A DNA stretch of 10,040 nt from assembly GCA_964649095.1 (NCBI GenBank), contig CAZYPH010000089.1, positions 1-10,040 of the forward strand. The letters run 5' to 3'. Position 1 is the first letter of the stretch, and the number at the start of each line of letters is the position of its first letter. Shown here in pieces: positions 7,461 through 10,040 of the stretch. The stretch comes from CAZYPH01 sp964649095 (GTDB lineage: Bacteria > Bdellovibrionota > UBA1018 > UBA923). Both the position numbers and the translations under genes were made by a program. Below the pieces are notes generated by a model. That model worked only from the letters and a program-made list of their open reading frames with translations. It did no database searches and had not been told where the DNA came from.

Positions 7461-8615
7461 TTATAATTCTGTCGGAGCTTGCCCTGCATCAAGATTCATC
7501 TTTTGTTTAAAAAACAAACGCAACTTTTCAATGACCTTTGCTTCAATCTGGCGGGCGCGTTCGCGGGTTAGACCAAAAATATCGGCCACTTCTTGCAGCG
7601 TGGCAGGTTCTTCGGCCGCCATTCGGTAACGGAAAATAGCGAGCTCTTTTTCTTTTAGGGTCTTTTTAAAAGCATCTAGATTAGAAGCCAAAATGGCCTT
7701 TAGCTGATCCTGAGCCAATTCGTCATCAGCTAGCGTATGCCCATCTCGTAACTGATCGACAAACGTACTATCGTGCCCCCCATCGGCATTATAGACCGGA
7801 GCATTGAGGCTAAGTTCGGCTCCTAGACCGCCTAGGCGGTGCTCCATCTCAACAACTTCTTGTTCTTTTACATCTAGTTTGTCGGCCAGAAGTTTTGGTT
7901 GAGCATCGATGCCTTGCGCCTCTAATTTATTTTTTTCACGCATGAGGTGGTAAAAAAGCTTCTTCTGGGCATGCGTCGTGCCCACACGCACTAAACGAAA
8001 ATTATCGAGAATGTATTTTAGAATAAAAGAACGAATCCACCAGCTTGCGTAATACGACAACTTAGCACCCTTGTCGGGGTCGTATTTACTTACGGCCTTC
8101 ATGAGACCAATATTACCCTCTTGAATCAGGTCTAAAACATTACCCGTGGCAGAACGATACTCCATGGCAATTTTAACGACGAGGCGTAAATTCGCCTGAA
8201 CTAATTGCTTCGCGGCTTCAAGATCATTTTCATCGCGTAAGCGCCGAGCTAGGCGCAGCTCTTCAGCAGGTACTAATAAGGGATACTGCGACACCTCACG
8301 AATATATTGCTTTAAGAGCTGGTCTACATTCGTAACCGTTGTGATGTCGGTCGACTTCGAAGTGTCTGTAGGCGCTAAAACACTGAGGTTGCCTGCCAGA
8401 TCGTCTATTTCAACCGGCAAATCATCGCTGTCCTCGGTAAAGAGGACGTCGTCTGCATCGGCATCGTTTGGATCACCAGAATTATTGCCGGGCGTTTTGT
8501 GGAGTTCCTCTACATTAAGGGAATTAGCAGGGAAATCAGCGTCCTCTGGAACGTTGGCGTTTTTTTTTGCGGCTGGAATATTCGACAAATCAGATTTCTT
8601 TTTGGGCGTGGTCAT
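7461..8615 (-). CDS. RNA polymerase sigma factor, sigma-70 family, RpoH-like
   Basis: This sigma factor directs RNA polymerase to a promoter class, most likely an alternative one such as heat shock. Region 1.2 starts at QYIREVSQYPLL (103-114). Region 2 covers NLRLVVKIAMEYR, DLIQEGNIGLMKAVSKYDP and LSYYASWWIRSFI (142-198). AQKKLFYHLMRE (216-227) resembles the RpoH box that separates sigma-32 proteins from housekeeping ones. Region 4 ends in the helix-turn-helix LQEVADIFGLTRERARQIEAK (340-360). The 384 residues exceed the roughly 285 of E. coli RpoH because of an acidic, Asn/Asp-rich low-complexity N-terminus of about 95 residues, which is not the conserved region 1.1 of RpoD. The ATG at 8615 has no clear ribosome binding site, so the start is less certain than the family. 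The gene stands alone between its terminator and a divergent outer-membrane gene. An rpoH symbol would be reasonable but I have not proved orthology. Confidence 0.93.
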   Translation of the reverse strand: MTTPKKKSDLSNIPAAKKNANVPEDADFPANSLNVEELHKTPGNNSGDPNDADADDVLFTEDSDDLPVEIDDLAGNLSVLAPTDTSKSTDITTVTNVDQLLKQYIREVSQYPLLVPAEELRLARRLRDENDLEAAKQLVQANLRLVVKIAMEYRSATGNVLDLIQEGNIGLMKAVSKYDPDKGAKLSYYASWWIRSFILKYILDNFRLVRVGTTHAQKKLFYHLMREKNKLEAQGIDAQPKLLADKLDVKEQEVVEMEHRLGGLGAELSLNAPVYNADGGHDSTFVDQLRDGHTLADDELAQDQLKAILASNLDAFKKTLKEKELAIFRYRMAAEEPATLQEVADIFGLTRERARQIEAKVIEKLRLFFKQKMNLDAGQAPTEL

Positions 8616-8673
8616 GACTTGGATTCATACGACGGGCCAGAAGAAAGCGAAAGCATTGTTGTCAGACCATTAT

Positions 8674-8690
8674 CGTATAATTTTTACACA
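8674..8690. promoter_or_regulatory. Operator-like imperfect palindrome, copy 1
   Basis: CGTATAATTTTTACACA matches the perfect palindrome at 8709-8725 at 13 of 17 positions, and the centres are 35 bases apart. It overlaps a plus-strand TATAAT (8676-8681) and touches a minus-strand GATAAT (8669-8674) that could be the -10 of the sigma gene. AT-rich promoter sequence alone could explain the resemblance. Confidence 0.4.
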
Positions 8691-8708
8691 CTTACCACTG
8701 CGGGAGAA

Positions 8709-8725
8709 TGTATAAAATTTATACA
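8709..8725. promoter_or_regulatory. Operator-like perfect palindrome, copy 2
   Basis: TGTATAAA-A-TTTATACA is a perfect 17-base palindrome with a central A, about 94 bases before the sigma gene ATG and 183 bases before the outer-membrane gene ATG. A TGT...ACA palindrome is the usual shape of a dimeric repressor or activator site. I cannot name the regulator. Confidence 0.5.
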
Positions 8726-8791
8726 CTAATCGCGCGCGGGCCTACTACTATGCTTTTTCTGAGGATAATTACGCAACGCACAAACCTCAGC

Positions 8792-8820
8792 TTGAACTTC
8801 ATAATAACTTACGGTATTAG
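8792..8820 (+). promoter_or_regulatory. Candidate promoter of the outer-membrane protein gene
   Basis: TTGAAC (8792-8797) and TATTAG (8815-8820) are separated by exactly 17 bases, each matching four of six consensus positions. Transcription would start near 8827, giving a leader of about 80 bases that opens with the hairpin at 8834-8860. Confidence 0.45.
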
Positions 8821-8833
8821 TCCGGTACGTAAT

Positions 8834-8860
8834 TTTTTCAGGGGATGGTCTTCTGAAAAA
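8834..8860 (+). promoter_or_regulatory. Hairpin in the leader of the outer-membrane protein gene
   Basis: TTTTTCAG (8834-8841) and CTGAAAAA (8853-8860) form an eight-pair stem with an 11-base loop; GGGG at 8841-8844 and CCCC at 8861-8864 offer a competing pairing. It lacks a following T tract, so it is not a terminator. A 5' stem that stabilises the message, as known for ompA of E. coli, is a possible role. Confidence 0.4.
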
Positions 8861-8892
8861 CCCCACGCAACTCGTGTTTTAATTTGTGTTTT

Positions 8893-8898
8893 AAGGAG
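8893..8898 (+). promoter_or_regulatory. Ribosome binding site that fixes the outer-membrane gene start
   Basis: AAGGAG lies nine bases before ATG 8908. A longer frame is open from TTG 8884, but this site would then be inside the coding sequence and the signal peptide would gain eight residues with no translation signal of its own. Confidence 0.85.
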
Positions 8899-8907
8899 TC
8901 TACTTTC

Positions 8908-9846
8908 ATGCAGCCACTTGAGACAAAAACGACCAAAAATAAATTCTTCAGCTCGACAGCGGCGATAGTAATGGCATTGTCGACGACCGTTGTGCAGGCT
9001 CAAACAACCCAAACGACTGTTTCATCAGCTACTGCGGCGCCTACTGGAACGTCTGTAACAAGCGCTCAAGTAGTGGCTCCTAAGCCGAGCAAATCACCGA
9101 TTGGTGTACGCACTGCTAGTATTTTTTACGGCCCATCGTTAGACCGCTTTGAGACTGGTGCTTCGGTTAGTGACCCTAAGGGTGGTCAAGAAGCCCTGCA
9201 TGCTAGCCACGCCATTGGCCTTCAGGTGCGTGCTACAGATCAATTGACGATCGTACCTACCCTTTATTTTGACACTATTTTAAAAACTATCGGCAACACC
9301 TCAGCACAGCGTTTTAGTTGGTTAGACTCTTACATAAACGTAAACTACGGAAGTTTAGCGAGCTACGATTTTGGTAATGATTATAAATTTAATTTATTTG
9401 GTCAGTTCCGTTATGTTTTGCCGACTAGTAAAGGCTCTAGCGACGCAAAATCGTTAGGTAGCATGCGTACCTTTTTTGTACCATCGATTCAGTTAGGCAA
9501 CTCTGGCTTTTCGGTAGAAGCACCAGCCTACGCCCGTTATTATCTGCAAACTCGTGACAACAGCCCAAGCGGCGGACCTCTAAACCGCTGGCGCTTTTAC
9601 CAAGGCACACAGTTGAACTACCAAATTAGCTCTAACTGGAAGGCCTTCGTATTGTATGAACACTTGATCACTCGCAACAACCGTGGCGTAAGTGATTTGA
9701 AAAACGGTGATGTATTATCAACAGACATCAACCCAGGTGTTGAATTTTCTTCTGGCATGCTGACGGTTACGCCAAGCGTTACTTGGTATCCGAAATTGCC
9801 AATCAGCACTACTTCGGTAGCTTTAGAAGTAGACTTGGCTATCTAA
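8908..9846 (+). CDS. Predicted outer-membrane beta-barrel protein, function unknown
   Basis: The 312-residue product starts with a signal peptide: basic residues to about 12, hydrophobic core FFSSTAAIVMALSTTVV (13-29), cleavage expected after VQA (residue 31). A Thr/Ser/Ala/Pro-rich linker to about 62 leads into repeated amphipathic strands with aromatic residues, such as LTIVPTLYFD, FNLFGQFRYVLP, FSVEAPAYARYYL and LTVTPSVTWYP. These alternate with polar turns, as in small barrels and DUF-type outer-membrane proteins. The last strand ends VALEVDLAI; most barrels end in Phe or Trp, so the terminal Ile is atypical. I do not recognise a specific family, and a porin or a structural role are both possible. 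The gene is single: divergent from the sigma factor gene, with its own candidate promoter, a good ribosome binding site and a strong terminator, which suggests high expression. Barrel topology is inferred by eye. Confidence 0.85.
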   Translation: MQPLETKTTKNKFFSSTAAIVMALSTTVVQAQTTQTTVSSATAAPTGTSVTSAQVVAPKPSKSPIGVRTASIFYGPSLDRFETGASVSDPKGGQEALHASHAIGLQVRATDQLTIVPTLYFDTILKTIGNTSAQRFSWLDSYINVNYGSLASYDFGNDYKFNLFGQFRYVLPTSKGSSDAKSLGSMRTFFVPSIQLGNSGFSVEAPAYARYYLQTRDNSPSGGPLNRWRFYQGTQLNYQISSNWKAFVLYEHLITRNNRGVSDLKNGDVLSTDINPGVEFSSGMLTVTPSVTWYPKLPISTTSVALEVDLAI

Positions 9847-9874
9847 ATAGTTTCTATTTAAATTTGGTTTACAG

Positions 9875-9910
9875 GCCCCTGTTAACGGTTGTTAGCAGGG
9901 GCTTTTTTTT
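9875..9910 (+). terminator. Strong rho-independent terminator of the outer-membrane gene
   Basis: GCCCCTG (9875-9881) pairs with CAGGGGC (9896-9902), and the stem continues TTAAC with GTTAG (one G-U) to 12 pairs closed by the four-base loop GGTT. Eight T follow directly. It begins 28 bases after the stop. Confidence 0.96.
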
Positions 9911-9915
9911 ATTTT

Positions 9916-9997
9916 AAACGGGCCATAATGCCAGGTTTTAGGCGTACGCGAGTGGCCTGAATGTTATGAGCACTATGAGTGCTCTATGGGCCCGTTT
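9916..9997. other. Nested inverted-repeat element of 82 bases
   Basis: The outer arms AAACGGGCCATA (9916-9927) and TATGGGCCCGTTT (9985-9997) pair over 12 bases with one bulged G. A perfect seven-pair hairpin, GAGCACT-ATG-AGTGCTC (9968-9984), abuts the right arm. The remaining inner part contains the palindrome GCGTACGC (9942-9949) and weak pairings such as CAGG/CCTG (9932-9935, 9956-9959), giving a branched fold. There is no open frame of note inside. It may be a structured RNA, an intergenic repeat or a terminator-like end of a gene beyond the window. Confidence 0.55.
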
Positions 9998-10040
9998 CCA
10001 AACCCATGTAATTTAGAAAAACTAAAAAAAGTGACGTAAT

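Noticed and set aside
8884..8907. TTG start eight codons earlier for the outer-membrane protein
   Set aside because: The clear AAGGAG at 8893-8898 is correctly spaced only for ATG 8908.
9875..9997. Integron attC site
   Set aside because: The inverted repeats lack matching GTTRRRY/RYYYAAC core sites, and the first stem is a normal terminator with a T tract.

Overview
The window is a mostly ordinary chromosomal stretch from a Gram-negative bacterium of moderate GC content. The outer-membrane-type protein, the S15/PNPase/M16 peptidase gene order and the RpoH-like sigma factor with a long acidic N-terminus would fit a Bdellovibrionota or deltaproteobacterial-type lineage. That placement is an inference from family resemblance, not something the sequence proves. 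I found no mobile element, CRISPR array, tRNA or rRNA.

Left part (1-3104): a malic enzyme gene on the minus strand runs off the left edge. Divergent from it on the plus strand is a gene for a secreted, C-terminally anchored protein of unknown function. A possible 31-codon reading frame overlaps its stop, and a class I SAM-dependent methyltransferase of the kind found in surface-glycan clusters follows. The methyltransferase start is ambiguous: a good ribosome binding site serves an ATG that is one base out of frame, and the two frames meet at a run of seven A.

Middle part (3111-8615): four minus-strand housekeeping genes, in transcription order an RpoH-like sigma factor, rpsO (ribosomal protein S15), pnp (polynucleotide phosphorylase) and an M16 zinc peptidase. 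Hairpin terminators lie after the sigma gene, after rpsO and after pnp, so the genes are neighbours but look separately controlled. The leaders are structured: two adjacent hairpins precede pnp, and a 12-bp palindromic tandem repeat precedes rpsO.

Right part (8616-10040): the divergent region between the sigma gene and an outer-membrane beta-barrel-like protein holds two related palindromes, a promoter-like pair and a leader hairpin. The barrel gene ends at a textbook terminator. It is followed by an 82-base nested inverted-repeat structure that no gene explains.

The genes do not form one pathway. The most unusual signals are the methyltransferase frame junction, the rpsO-upstream repeat, the paired palindromes upstream of the sigma gene, and the folded element at 9916-9997. 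None by itself shows a new biological system.
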